Below are positions 16,730-26,293 of a DNA stretch of 64,000 bases, piece after piece. Within the stretch, counting starts at the first letter, position 1; each line of letters starts with the position of its first letter. Location of the stretch: positions 78,230 through 142,229 of the forward strand of contig CAZVED010000002.1 in NCBI GenBank assembly GCA_964626205.1, read 5' to 3'. Made by a program: the position numbers and the translations under genes. The notes beneath the pieces were generated by a model. It was not told where the DNA came from. It worked only from the letters and a program-made list of their open reading frames with translations, and searched no databases. The stretch comes from CAZVED01 sp964626205 (GTDB lineage Bacteria > Patescibacteriota > Patescibacteriia > SG8-24).

Positions 16730-17443
16730 TTATGCGGCCCCCTCACGATACCGCTTCCGCTCGGTTTCGGGAAACCGTTCGATGGCATACCGCAACATGG
16801 TGCGTGGCATGGTCCGGTTCCGCGGCTTGAGCCACCGTACGAGCGCGGCAATGTCCCGCTTCCCTGCCTCGCGGAGCATCCAGCCGGTCGCCTTATGAAT
16901 AAGGTCATGTTCGTCATAGCGCAACGCATCCGCGATGCGGAATGTCTCGTCGAGCTTTCCCGCGCGGATGAATGCCCACGTGGAAACGATGGCGATACGT
17001 CGTCGCCAGAGATTCTTAGACTGCGCGAGACGGTCGAGTACGTCCGTGGACGCTTCCGTTTCCATGAGGTGGCGTCCGAGAATCTTGTACGCCGATACGT
17101 CCACGAGGTCCCAGTTATTCGCGCATTCGGCATGCTTCAGATAGAAAGCGGCGACGCGTTTCCGCTCGGCCTGGTCCCCGCGGTCGTATCGGTCACCGAG
17201 TAGAAGCAGCGCGATGAACCGTTCCTCGTGGAACTTCGAGGCGAGCATGCTGCGAATGTCCGCCATGCCGAGCGTTCGGTGCCGCTTCGCGAGTACACGC
17301 GATTGCGGAACAGTCAGCCCAAGGAAAACATCACCCTCTCCGTACTCCCCTTTTCCGGTCCGGAAGAACCGCTTGAAAAACACCGCGCGTTTCGCATTTG
17401 CGGCGGCATGGAGGTCTTTGCGGAACGTGGCGATGGGAGTCAT
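16730..17443 (-). CDS. AlkD-like DNA alkylation repair protein (HEAT-repeat)
   Basis: 237 residues from the ATG at 17443 (MTPIATFRKDLHAAANAKRAVFFKRFFRTGKGEYGEGDVFLGL). ALK-repeat family members of this length wrap DNA and remove N3- or N7-alkylated purines without base flipping. Typical elements seen: VPQSRVLAKRH, SKFHEERFIALLLL, ECANNWDLVDVSAYKILG (the conserved Trp/Asp region), RRIAIVSTWAFIRAG and LIHKATGWMLREAGKRD. It lies between a MazG-like gene and an NlpC-like gene, 13 nt after the former, in what looks like a genome-maintenance operon. Confidence 0.85.
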   Translation of the reverse strand: MTPIATFRKDLHAAANAKRAVFFKRFFRTGKGEYGEGDVFLGLTVPQSRVLAKRHRTLGMADIRSMLASKFHEERFIALLLLGDRYDRGDQAERKRVAAFYLKHAECANNWDLVDVSAYKILGRHLMETEASTDVLDRLAQSKNLWRRRIAIVSTWAFIRAGKLDETFRIADALRYDEHDLIHKATGWMLREAGKRDIAALVRWLKPRNRTMPRTMLRYAIERFPETERKRYREGAA

Positions 17444-17456
17444 GTGTGTCACGCCT

Positions 17457-17762
17457 CTATGAGGCCTCCTCAAGGACGATACGCTCCTTGAAAGCCCCGC
17501 GTTCGTCGCGCTTCTTCTGCTGTTCCGCAACGACCTGCTCGATGGTCCAGCCCTTCAGCTCCAGAATTGCAGTGATGACCTCAAAGACATCAGCCATTTC
17601 CTCCAGCGAATCTGCGACAGCGTATTCATTCGCTTCCTCAAGCAGCTTCGCTTTCAGCTTTTCCGCGTACTCGGCATCATCCGCGACGTGCGTCATGGGC
17701 GTGCCTCCTTTTTCGCGGATGATGTCAGGAATCTTGTCGCGGACGAGTTTATCGTAGCGCAT
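17457..17762 (-). CDS. MazG-like / phosphoribosyl-ATP pyrophosphohydrolase-like NTP pyrophosphatase
   Basis: 101-residue all-alpha pyrophosphatase-like protein, MRYDKLVRDKIPDIIREKG at the start. KLLEEANEYAVADSLEEMADVFEVITAILELKG holds the acidic metal-binding pattern EExxE...ExxD typical of MazG-type house-cleaning enzymes. Such proteins usually hydrolyse non-canonical NTPs. The ATG at 17762 fits the family N-terminus; an in-frame TTG lies five codons upstream. First gene of a three-gene operon; a TATACT -10 box lies at 17795-17800. Confidence 0.8.
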   Translation of the reverse strand: MRYDKLVRDKIPDIIREKGGTPMTHVADDAEYAEKLKAKLLEEANEYAVADSLEEMADVFEVITAILELKGWTIEQVVAEQQKKRDERGAFKERIVLEEAS

Positions 17763-17838
17763 GGTAGTGAGTGACAATAAGAACTTCCGCGCTCAGTATA
17801 TCGTGACCACACCCGTCCCGAAAGCCCTGTCCGGGGGG

Positions 17839-17867
17839 TTGACTTTTCCCTCAAAATGAAGCATACT
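17839..17867 (+). promoter_or_regulatory. Promoter of the glycosyltransferase gene
   Basis: TTGACT (17839-17844), 17-nt spacer, CATACT (17862-17867). It overlaps the upstream in-frame ATG at 17856, so that codon cannot be the start. Confidence 0.65.
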
Positions 17868-17900
17868 CCTCAGTCATTCAGCCCTCCTTATCCTCCGCCT

Positions 17901-19298
17901 ATGCGGCAGCATAAAACGCTTCTCTTCGTCACCATCGCGCTCAACCTCGTCTATCTCGTCTGGCTGGCGTTCCATGTGAACGGCCCGCTCGGAAATTTCT
18001 GGTACGTCATCGAGATCTTCATCAGCTCACTCAGCTTCCTTTTTGCGTTCAATCACTGGGGGCAGGAGCACCTTGAGCACTCCGACCACACATTCACCCC
18101 ATCGGTGGACGTCTTCCTGACCATCGTCGACGAACCCATGGAGCTCTTCGAGCCGGTACTCGAATCCGTCGTCGGAATCGACTACGCGAACAAGCACATC
18201 TATGTTCTGGATGACGGCGCCCGCAAGGATGTCCGCGACGTGGCAGCGAAGTACGGCGTGACCTACCTCACCCGTCCAGACCGCCCGACGGACTACAAGG
18301 CCGGCAACCTGAACTACGGCCTCGCGAACTCCGACGGCGAGTACGTCCTCGTCATCGACGCCGACCAGCGCATCACCGACGCGGCAATCCTCGACGACCT
18401 CATGGGGCATTTCAAACACGATGAGAAGCTCGCGATGGTGGCCACGCGCCAGCGCTTCGACGTCCCCCACCTAGACTTCAACCACGACACGCTCTTCTAT
18501 GAGCACATGCAGACGGGCAAGAACCAGGACAACGCCGCCATCTCCAGCGGCTCCGGCGTGATCTATTCCCGCACCGCGCTCCGCGCCATCGGCGGCTTCC
18601 AGACCTGGAACGTCGTGGAGGACCTCTATACTGCTTACGTGCTGCACCGGAACGACTACCGCACGCTGTACGTAAACAAGCCGTACACGCTCGGCACCGC
18701 GCCGATGGACCTTGCTGCGATCTACAAGCAGCGCGGCACCTGGGCGACCGACACGCTGCGCCTCTTCTTCAAGCAGAGCCCGTTCTTCATGAAGGGTCTG
18801 ACGTTCCGACAGCGTCTCCACTACTCGGAGCTCGCGCTCGTCTACCTCGTCTCGGCATTCGCCATCGCGACGGTATTCCTCCTGCCGATCATCACTGTCC
18901 ACCAGCGCATCGTGCTCGTCGACGCGCCGGAGATGTACGTACTGCTGCGCGTACCGTCCTTGGCCGCCATCCTCTGGCTGTACTACCGCCTCTCCGGCAA
19001 CTCGTTCACGACGAGCCAGTTCTGGGCTGCGCTCTTTCCGGTATACCTGAAGGCAACCGTCCTTGCCTTGCTCCCTGGCAAACCCAAGTACAAGGTGACG
19101 CGCAAAGTCGGTCGCGGAAAGCGCGATGTCCTGCTCGCAACCCCGCACCTTGCGATGCTCGCGGCAGCGGCCTATGTGAGCGTGGAGTACCTCAACGACG
19201 TCGGCATGGACGCGTTCCTCGGCGTGCATCTCGTGTGGTTCGCACTCATGCTGTTCTGGTTCTACCCCCTCATCCGAAAATCGTTCTACAAGGAATAA
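17901..19298 (+). CDS. Membrane-embedded family 2 glycosyltransferase (cellulose/hyaluronan-synthase-like)
   Basis: 465 residues. Two N-terminal helices (8-27 and about 35-52) precede a GT-A domain with DD (104-105), DADQ (DxD, about 153-156), VVEDL (general-base acid) and QRGTW, a short form of the processive Q(Q/R)xRW motif. Four or more C-terminal helices follow. This layout polymerises or transfers sugars from UDP-sugars across the membrane. No PilZ domain and no BcsB partner nearby, so the product is unknown. The start is the ATG at 17901, downstream of the promoter; no Shine-Dalgarno site. Confidence 0.85.
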   Translation: MRQHKTLLFVTIALNLVYLVWLAFHVNGPLGNFWYVIEIFISSLSFLFAFNHWGQEHLEHSDHTFTPSVDVFLTIVDEPMELFEPVLESVVGIDYANKHIYVLDDGARKDVRDVAAKYGVTYLTRPDRPTDYKAGNLNYGLANSDGEYVLVIDADQRITDAAILDDLMGHFKHDEKLAMVATRQRFDVPHLDFNHDTLFYEHMQTGKNQDNAAISSGSGVIYSRTALRAIGGFQTWNVVEDLYTAYVLHRNDYRTLYVNKPYTLGTAPMDLAAIYKQRGTWATDTLRLFFKQSPFFMKGLTFRQRLHYSELALVYLVSAFAIATVFLLPIITVHQRIVLVDAPEMYVLLRVPSLAAILWLYYRLSGNSFTTSQFWAALFPVYLKATVLALLPGKPKYKVTRKVGRGKRDVLLATPHLAMLAAAAYVSVEYLNDVGMDAFLGVHLVWFALMLFWFYPLIRKSFYKE

Positions 19299-19308
19299 TG
19301 ACGCGTGC

Positions 19309-19338
19309 AAAAAGAGCGGCTTCACGGCCGCTCTTTTT
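19309..19338 (+). terminator. Terminator after the glycosyltransferase
   Basis: Perfect 12-bp stem AAAAAGAGCGGC with its complement, loop TTCACG. Symmetric A and T runs suggest it also stops the converging secA-LUD transcript. Confidence 0.85.
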
Positions 19339-19396
19339 CGTCCATACCGTTCGCAGTCGGCGATCGTTACGTCACGGTCATGTGGCGATGGATGAC

Positions 19397-20014
19397 CTAG
19401 AATCCCAGGTCCTCTTTCACGATCAGTATCCGCACCGTGCGTCCGAGGAACTGCGGTTCGCGGTTGAACAGGAGCACCTTTGAAGGAAACGTGTGCGTCT
19501 TATATGCCGCCATGAGACGCTCGTCCTCGAGCGGCACGACGTGTTTCTCCAAACGGTCCATGGCCGCATCTAGGGTCGGCACGATCTTCTTGGAACTCAC
19601 GACGAAAATGATATTCGGCGAGGTATACACGACGTGCGGCAACTGACTGCCGGAATTTGAGGCGATGACGAACCGGCCGTCCTCAACGAGCGCGTGGACG
19701 CTGCCGAGGTAGAAGTCGGAGAGTACGGATTCTTTACGGAGTCGCGCTTGCCGCTCTTTGTCATCCTCCTCCAGGATGGCCTCGTGGAGATTGTCCCAGC
19801 TATGCGTGCCGGATTTCAAGTGGTCAACGAATCCGATCTGCTCGAGCGTGCGCGATGAACCGTTCATGACGGATGCGCCTGCGGGAATGAAATCCTTGAT
19901 GCGCACTAATGCCGCGGCTCCGTCCGTTACGATCTCCGCCTGTATGCCACGCTCAGCGAGCGCTGCGACGGTCGCCGCGATGGAGGTGTCGGATGCTAAG
20001 GCGGAGTAAGGCAT
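19397..20014 (-). CDS. LUD-domain protein (LutC/YkgG-like)
   Basis: 205 residues from the ATG at 20014. The LUD fold is indicated by AAALVRIKDFIPAGASVMNGSSRTLEQIGFVD, then SVHALVEDGRFVIASNSGSQLPHVVYTSPNIIFVVSSKKIVPTLDAAMDRLEKHVVPLEDER. Members occur in lactate-oxidation complexes (LutABC), but many CPR and other genomes carry it alone. The lutA and lutB partners are absent from this window. It sits 17 nt after secA and is probably cotranscribed with it. Function here is unknown. Confidence 0.8.
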   Translation of the reverse strand: MPYSALASDTSIAATVAALAERGIQAEIVTDGAAALVRIKDFIPAGASVMNGSSRTLEQIGFVDHLKSGTHSWDNLHEAILEEDDKERQARLRKESVLSDFYLGSVHALVEDGRFVIASNSGSQLPHVVYTSPNIIFVVSSKKIVPTLDAAMDRLEKHVVPLEDERLMAAYKTHTFPSKVLLFNREPQFLGRTVRILIVKEDLGF

Positions 20015-20031
20015 AGATGGATGAGGAAACT

Positions 20032-22803
20032 TTACGCCCCATGGCACTTCTTATACTTCTTCCCCGATCCGCAAGGGCAAGGCTCATTCCGCCCGACCTT
20101 TTCCTCGTCGGATGCTGCCGCCTGCTGTGTTGCACCTGCACCCGCTTCCTTTGCCGGCGCGGAGAGCGAGACACCACGACGCTCCATGAGCGATGCCGGC
20201 GGCTGCTTCACCACGCCGATCTTGAACACTGAATACGCCACTTGCTTCTGGATGGTACCCATGAGCGTGTTGAACATGCGGTACGCCTCACGCTTGTACT
20301 CCACGAGCGGGTCGCGCTGACCGTACGAACGCAGACCGATACCGGTGCGGAGATGTTCCATGGCATCCAAATGCTCCACCCAGAGCGTATCCACGGCGCG
20401 CAGCATCATGGATTTGAGTACGCCCGGGAAAGTTCCGGTACCGCCGCCTTTCTTGATGGCGTCGTTGACGTTCGCCTCGAGCGCGTCGTACGCCTTCGTC
20501 GCGACCTCCATGAGGTACGTGATGATATGCGTGCGCGCCTCGGCATCCTGCAGCTTGTTGCCGGCCTCGCGATCACGAATCTGCGCGAGGTCCTTGCGGA
20601 GTTCCTGTGGCAACGGGAACATCGTCCCTGCGACCTCGTAGATTTCCTTGAGATCCCAGACCGATTCATCCTCTGCGGAGGTGTGGAACAACACGACCTG
20701 CTCGATCTCGGCCTCCACCATGTCGAGCACGACCTTGCGCGTACCGCCGGCATCGGACTCGAGAAGATCAAGCATCTCGTCGCGTTTGCGATACACGGCC
20801 TCGCGGTGCTTGTTGAGCACGTCGTCGTATTCCAACAGGTGCTTGCGCGTGTCGAAGTGATGGCCTTCCACCTTCTTCTGCGCGGACTCGATGGATTTGG
20901 ACACCATGCCGCTCTCGATAGGCATGTCCTCGGGCACGCCGACCTTCGCCATGAAGCCCTTCATGCGATCGGAACCGAAGATGCGCATGAGGTCGTCGTC
21001 CATGCAGACGAAGAACTGCGTCTCACCCGGGTCTCCTTGGCGTCCCGCACGACCACGGAGCTGGTTGTCGATACGCCGCGACTCGTGACGCTCCGTGCCG
21101 ATGACCATGAGGCCGCCTGCCGCACGCACGCGCTCCGCGTCTTCCGGATTCGGCGGATTTCCGCCGAGTACGATGTCGACACCACGACCGGCCATGTTGG
21201 TGGCGATAGTGACCGCGCCCGGGCGACCTGCCTGCGCGATGATCTGCGCCTCGCGCTCGTGGTTCTTGGCGTTCAACAGCTCATGTGGGACACCTTCGTT
21301 CTTGAGCAACTGCCCCATGATCTCGTTCTTCTCGATGGAAATGGTACCGACAAGGACCGGCTGCCCCTTCTCGTGACGCTCGCGGATTTCGCGGGCAACG
21401 GCCATGAACTTACCGCGCTCGTTCTGATACACGCGGTCCGGAAGATCGATACGCTTGATGTCGCGGTTCGTCGGCATGACGACGACTTCGAGCTTGTAAA
21501 TCTTGCTGAACTCTTCAGCTTCGGTCGCGGCAGTACCCGTCATGCCGGCGAGCTTGTCGTACATGCGGAACAGGTTCTGGAATGTGATCGTAGCGAGCGT
21601 CTGCGACTCGCGCTGGATCTTCACGCCTTCTTTGGCTTCGATGGCTTGGTGCAGACCCTCGGAATACCGGCGGCCCGGCATGAGACGTCCGGTGAATTCG
21701 TCAACAATGACGATCTCGCCATCGCGGACGACGTACTGCTTATCCAGCGTGAAGAGCGCCTTTGCACGGACAGCAGATTCCAGATGGTGCACCATCGCGA
21801 TGCCGCCCTCCTCGTAGATGTTGCCGACGCCAAGAATCTTCTCCACGTAGTCGATGCCCGCGTCCGTGAGCGACACGGCGCGCATCTTCTCGTCGATGTT
21901 GTAGTGTTCGTTCGGCTGCAACTGCTTGGCAATCTCCGCAAACCGGTAATACATGTCCGCGGCCTCCTCGGCAGGTGCGGAAATGATGAGCGGGGTGCGC
22001 GCCTCGTCGATGAGAATGGAGTCGACTTCATCAATGATCGCGAAGAAGCGTCCGCGCTGCGAGCGCTGCTCCGGGCGGACGGCCATGTTGTCGCGCAGGA
22101 AGTCGAAGCCGTATTCGTTGTTCGTGCCGTAGGTGATGTCGCAGACGTACGACTCCTTGCGGGAACACGGACGGAGGTAGTCCTGCTGCACTTCGAAACT
22201 CCCCGTCGTGTCACGGGCGACATCTACGGAGCCACCTTCAGACTTTGCGGCGGCGACCGTGAGTCCAGCCTCGCCCACCTCGCCGGCTGGTGCTGGAACG
22301 AACGAAGCGTCGTAGCGGTACGAAACACCGTTATGGTTGATGATGCCGACCGAAAGGCCGAGCAGGTCGTACACCTGACCCATCCATGCGGCGTCACGGC
22401 GCGCGAGGTAGTCGTTGACCGTCACGACGTGTACACCCTTGCCGGCGAGCGCATTGAGGTACACCGCGAGTGTCGCGGTGAGCGTCTTGCCTTCTCCGGT
22501 ACGCATTTCGGCGATATTCCCCTGATGCAGCGCGATACCGCCCATGAGCTGCACTTCGAAGTGGCGCTGCTGGATGGTGCGCTTGGCAGCCTCACGACAA
22601 AGCGCGAAAGCCTCTGGTAGCAGGTCATCGAGCGATTCGCCTCCTTGCGCGCGCTTCTTGAGCTCATCGCTCTTGGCGCGGATACCTGCGAGATCGAGGC
22701 CTTCGACCGTCTTTTCCAATGCGTTGATAGCGTCGACGAGCGGCCGGTACGAAGCGATGACCTTCGCGTTCGGGTCGCCGAAGAGTGCAGTAAGAAATCC
22801 CAT
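20032..22803 (-). CDS. secA: Preprotein translocase ATPase SecA
   Basis: 923-residue motor that drives proteins through SecYEG. Motifs: [14 protein letters not shown] (Walker A), [106 protein letters not shown]. The tail [17 protein letters not shown] binds zinc for SecB or ribosome contact. Relative to E. coli, about 55 extra residues sit between [10 protein letters not shown] and [18 protein letters not shown] in the first nucleotide-binding domain. The ATG is 9 nt after a -10 box with no Shine-Dalgarno site. Confidence 0.97.
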
Positions 22804-22812
22804 AGTCCGTGA

Positions 22813-22841
22813 AGTCTACCGGGTTCGCCCCGTACTGTCGA
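22813..22841 (-). promoter_or_regulatory. Promoter of secA
   Basis: TCGACA (22836-22841), 17-nt spacer, TAGACT (22813-22818) on the minus strand, placing the transcript start at or next to the ATG. Confidence 0.55.
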
Positions 22842-22846
22842 GAACC

Positions 22847-22874
22847 GAAAAACCGCCCTTCCGGGCGGTTTTTC
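22847..22874 (-). terminator. Terminator after hpf
   Basis: Perfect stem GAAAAACCGCCC/GGGCGGTTTTTC with a TTCC loop, four bases beyond the hpf stop and just before the secA promoter. Confidence 0.85.
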
Positions 22875-22877
22875 GTT

Positions 22878-23219
22878 CTAGACTGCGTCTTCCCCGCTAT
22901 TCTTTCGGGAGTCCTCCATCTTATCCTTGTAGTCGACGATCTGCCGATCCGCATCCTGTTTGGCCTCGTTTACCGCGGTATAGAGATCCTCGTGCACGGC
23001 CTCCGCGTACACGAGCTTGCCTGGCAAACGAACGTGCACCTCTGCGCGGAAAATATCGCCCTTGTTGTGGTGATTCGTCGTCTTTCCAACTTCAACCTCC
23101 GCGGTCACGGAATCGCCGAACCGCGATATTTTTGCCTCGAGCGAGGCCATCTTTTCCTCTACGTGCGCGCGGATAGCATCCGTGAGTTCGATGTCTTTCG
23201 TCTTGATGTCGAGCTGCAT
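22878..23219 (-). CDS. hpf: Ribosome hibernation-promoting factor (short HPF/RaiA type)
   Basis: 113 residues from the ATG at 23219 (MQLDIKTKDIELTDAIRAHVEEKMASLEAKI). The beta-alpha-beta-beta-beta-alpha fold is suggested by VTAEVEVGKTTNHHNKGDIFRAEVHVRLPGKLVYAEAVHEDLYTAVNEAKQDADRQIVDYKDK. It binds the decoding site of idle 30S subunits. The short length lacks the dimerising tail of long HPF. A TATACT -10 box lies at 23244-23249; no Shine-Dalgarno site; followed by a strong terminator. Confidence 0.9.
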   Translation of the reverse strand: MQLDIKTKDIELTDAIRAHVEEKMASLEAKISRFGDSVTAEVEVGKTTNHHNKGDIFRAEVHVRLPGKLVYAEAVHEDLYTAVNEAKQDADRQIVDYKDKMEDSRKNSGEDAV

Positions 23220-23279
23220 AGTGGTGATGAGGTAAGTGATGACAGTATACGGCAGGGCCGAGGAAACATCCACGGCGCG

Positions 23280-25208
23280 TTACGGAGCGACGGTCACGGT
23301 CACCGCATACGTCCGCGTGGAACCGTCCTCTGCTGTCACGCGGTAATTCACCGTGTTCGTGAAGTTCCGTGCCGTGCCTGACGCCGGGCTGACGGACTCG
23401 CCGTCGAAGACGACTGTCGGGATGAGCGATGTGCGGTCCGTGCCGGCAGGCACCGTGACGGCAATGGTGCGCGCGGATTCGTTCATGACGCCCGTCGCGC
23501 CCGCGAGGTTGTTGAAGCGGAAGGAGGTAATGGCTTTCGCCGTGCGATACGGGGATACGGAGACGGTGACAGCATACGTCTGCGTCGTCCCATCCTCGGC
23601 AGTCACACGGTAATTCACCGTGTTCGAGAAACTTCTCGTCGTACCGGATGCCGGACTCACGGATGCGCCACTGTGTACCACGGTCGGCGTGAGGGATGTA
23701 CGACTGGTGCCGTACGGTACAGTGACGGCAATGGTGCGCGCGGATTCGTTAATGACGCCCGTCGCGCCCGCGAGCGACGGGAAGGAGAACGACGTGATGG
23801 ATTTTGAAGAGCGGTACGGCGACACGACCACGGTCACGACATACGCCTGACGCGACCCGTCGCGCGCAGTGACCGTGTACGTCACTGGGTTCGAGAAGTT
23901 GCGCGACAAGCCTGACGCCGGGCTGATGGACGCGCCATCATGCACGATCGTCGGTGCGAACGATGTGCGGCTGGTGCCGTACGGCACGGTGATCTCGATG
24001 GTCTTCGCGGCCTCGTCGATTTCTCCGACTGCTCCGGAAACGGATGGGAAGGTAAACGACGTGATTGCCTTAGCGTATGCAGGCGGGGCAACGGTCGCTG
24101 TAACGGAATACGTCTGTGTCGTGCCGTCTTCGGCGGTCACGCGATAGTTCACGGAGTTCCTGAAATTGCGCGCGGTCGACGAGTCCGGGCTGATAGCGAC
24201 ACCGTCATGCACGATTCTCGGAACGAGCGAGGAAAGATTCGTTCCGTGCGGTACGGTGACCGCGATGGTTCGTTCGTCCTCATCGATATCGCCATCTGTG
24301 TCGGACAGATTGATGAACGAGAAGGAGGTGATGGACTTCTTCGAACTACGCGCGGCAACCGTGACAGTGACGACGTACGCACGCGTCACACCGTCCGCGG
24401 CAGTGACCGTGTACGTCACCGAATTCCTGAAGTCCTGCGCGATGTCGTCCGCCGGCGAGACGGACGCGCCAGTATGTCCGACTCGCGCCACGAGCGCGGA
24501 GAGGCTCGTGCCGTAGGGCACCGTGATGCGGACCGTGCGCGCAGTGTCGTTGATGAGTCCGATGCCGCCGTCGATATCCGGGAACCTGAACGATGTCAGT
24601 ACGGGACCGGTGACCGGAGCGCCGATGCCGCCACCCGGAGCAGTGTCGGAACGACGCGCCTGAGCGGAGGCTCCGAGAGAGCGGTCCGCGTTGATGGTCG
24701 TAGCAGCCAACGCTGCGGTCGACGGATGAAAGTCATCGACCGACGTGACGGATGTTCCAATGAGGTAGCTGAAGAAAAATGCGTCCGGAACATCATCGAT
24801 CTTCGTGTTCCAGTCCGCGCCGTACAGCGCCGTCGCGACCGCTTCGGACGCAATCCATCGGAGCACGCCGCCGCGGTCGACCACGTAGACCTTTGGGTCC
24901 GTCGTGATCTTCACCATGCGGATGCCCGGCCGGTACGTAACATTGCCACCAATGGGAAACGACGCGAGGTCAGCAAGCGTGACTTCGGTAATGTCAGAGA
25001 AGTCCGAGAACCAGGTCCGATACGTCTTCTCGCTCGGGAAGACATACCGCTTCCCATCGCTCGCGAGATAATACACTGCCGCACCCTGCCCCGGCGCCTT
25101 GATAAGGACATCCCGTGCGGTAACCGCAGCGTCTACAGGAGACAGGAAAGCAAATGAGACGACAAGGGAGGACAGCGCGACGGAAACACGCGAAAACGAT
25201 ATGCGCAT
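23280..25208 (-). CDS. Secreted surface protein with five Ig-like repeats
   Basis: 642 residues. The signal peptide is MRISFSRVSVALSSLVVSFAFLSPVDAA. Residues 28-165 form a domain I associate with CPR surface proteins: LIKAPGQGAAVYYLASDGKRYVFPSEKTY, then PKVYVVDRGGVLRWIASE. A short linker follows, then five tandem 84-89-residue beta-sandwich repeats (204-642). Repeat consensus: ITSFsF...G...E..RTI.VTVP.GT...L.PtIVHdGasvSP.S...rnF.N.V.YrVTAeDG..qtYaVTVtV. The repeats resemble DUF5018/cadherin-like extracellular folds. No sortase or lipid anchor is visible. Probably a cell-surface or attachment protein. Confidence 0.75.
   Translation of the reverse strand: MRISFSRVSVALSSLVVSFAFLSPVDAAVTARDVLIKAPGQGAAVYYLASDGKRYVFPSEKTYRTWFSDFSDITEVTLADLASFPIGGNVTYRPGIRMVKITTDPKVYVVDRGGVLRWIASEAVATALYGADWNTKIDDVPDAFFFSYLIGTSVTSVDDFHPSTAALAATTINADRSLGASAQARRSDTAPGGGIGAPVTGPVLTSFRFPDIDGGIGLINDTARTVRITVPYGTSLSALVARVGHTGASVSPADDIAQDFRNSVTYTVTAADGVTRAYVVTVTVAARSSKKSITSFSFINLSDTDGDIDEDERTIAVTVPHGTNLSSLVPRIVHDGVAISPDSSTARNFRNSVNYRVTAEDGTTQTYSVTATVAPPAYAKAITSFTFPSVSGAVGEIDEAAKTIEITVPYGTSRTSFAPTIVHDGASISPASGLSRNFSNPVTYTVTARDGSRQAYVVTVVVSPYRSSKSITSFSFPSLAGATGVINESARTIAVTVPYGTSRTSLTPTVVHSGASVSPASGTTRSFSNTVNYRVTAEDGTTQTYAVTVSVSPYRTAKAITSFRFNNLAGATGVMNESARTIAVTVPAGTDRTSLIPTVVFDGESVSPASGTARNFTNTVNYRVTAEDGSTRTYAVTVTVAP
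23283..24599 (-). repeat. Five tandem 267-bp coding repeats
   Basis: Units start at residues 204, 292, 381, 470 and 559 of the surface protein. Units 4 and 5 are closest to each other (shared AGATGV.NESARTIAVTVP). Unit 1 is the most diverged. This is a pattern of serial duplication at the 3' end. Confidence 0.85.
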
Positions 25209-25275
25209 AGGGTGACCGATAGGCGTTAGCTACGCTTAGTGTAGCAGACCGAGCCATCCGGCGTAAGAAGGACGC

Positions 25276-26256
25276 TCAGTATCCCACGTACTCCACTTCT
25301 TCCGTGAGCTGCACGACACCGTCCGTCATGTTGCGGACCTTCGTTTTGATGGCCGCGATGAGTTGCACAACCTCGTCAGCGCTCCCCTTGCCGTCATTGA
25401 TAAAAAAGTTCGCATGCTTGTCGGACACGCTGATGTGGCCGGTCGTAAAACCTTTGAGCTGCGCGCGGTCGATGATCCATGCAGCAGGTACGGCACCGGC
25501 TTTGGTCACCGGAATCACCTCGTCCTTGTCGAGGTCGAGCGTTGTGCGGAGCGACTCCACGTCCTCCGACTTTTCCGGCTTCCAATTCACGAACACGCAA
25601 CCGGCTGTCGGGAACTCGATGGGCTGCTGTTCTTTCTTTTTCAAAAGGTTCACACGCAGTTGCGCCTTCGACGCCTCCTTGTTTTGCGCGAGCGCCAACC
25701 CGAACGTCGCAGAAAGCACGACCCAGCGCGGCTCATGCTTGAAAACGGATTCGCGGTAAGAAAACGCGCACTCGGCGTTCGTCATGGTGACGATGACGCC
25801 ATCTTTGAGCACTTGTGCTGAAACAAGGTTGTCGCGCACTTCCCCACCGAACATTCCGGCGTTACCACGAACCGCACCGCCGATGGTGCCTGGAAGCCCG
25901 ACCATCCATTCAAGCCCCGTAAGTCCAGCTTCTGTCGCTTTCATGGAGACAAGTCCGGACGCCATGCCCGCCATTGCCGTGACGGACGTATCATCGATCA
26001 TGAAACCCTGCGCGACGACGCGAATGACGAGACCTTTGATGCCGTCGTCCGCAATGACCATGTTGGAGCCTCCGCCGATGACGAAAAACGGGATGCCGAG
26101 CTCGCCTGCGGCAGCGACGGCGCGCGCGACGGAGTCCGCGTCCTTGGCTTCGAAAAAATACTCCGCCGGACCGCCGAGCTTGAACGTCGTGAACGGTGCG
26201 AGCACGACGCCTGCCTTCACGTCCGAACTGATACGTTGTTGGAGTTGATCGAGCAT
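25276..26256 (-). CDS. murB: UDP-N-acetylenolpyruvoylglucosamine reductase MurB
   Basis: 326-residue flavoenzyme, second committed step of peptidoglycan precursor synthesis, using NADPH. FAD-binding elements: APFTTFKLGGPAEYF, FFVIGGGSNMVIADDGIKGLVI, GLPGTIGGAVRGNAGMFGGEV. Active-site parts: R in FSYRESVFK, a cysteine in TAGCVFVNW in place of the commoner serine (known in other MurB enzymes), and the last glutamate in LTEEVEYVG. The ATG at 26256 (MLDQLQQRISSDVKAG) matches the family start. A longer frame runs into the palindromic repeat that separates it from murC. Confidence 0.95.
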   Translation of the reverse strand: MLDQLQQRISSDVKAGVVLAPFTTFKLGGPAEYFFEAKDADSVARAVAAAGELGIPFFVIGGGSNMVIADDGIKGLVIRVVAQGFMIDDTSVTAMAGMASGLVSMKATEAGLTGLEWMVGLPGTIGGAVRGNAGMFGGEVRDNLVSAQVLKDGVIVTMTNAECAFSYRESVFKHEPRWVVLSATFGLALAQNKEASKAQLRVNLLKKKEQQPIEFPTAGCVFVNWKPEKSEDVESLRTTLDLDKDEVIPVTKAGAVPAAWIIDRAQLKGFTTGHISVSDKHANFFINDGKGSADEVVQLIAAIKTKVRNMTDGVVQLTEEVEYVGY

Positions 26257-26293
26257 AGTTTTTGTGCTGACGAGAGAGAACCCTTCCCACGTT

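Noticed and set aside
20242..22620. 792-codon plus-strand open frame
   Set aside because: Antisense shadow of secA in a GC-rich genome; no family resemblance.
23283..24599. Possible CRISPR or satellite array from the regular spacing
   Set aside because: The 267-bp period is in frame and protein-coding with codon-level divergence.
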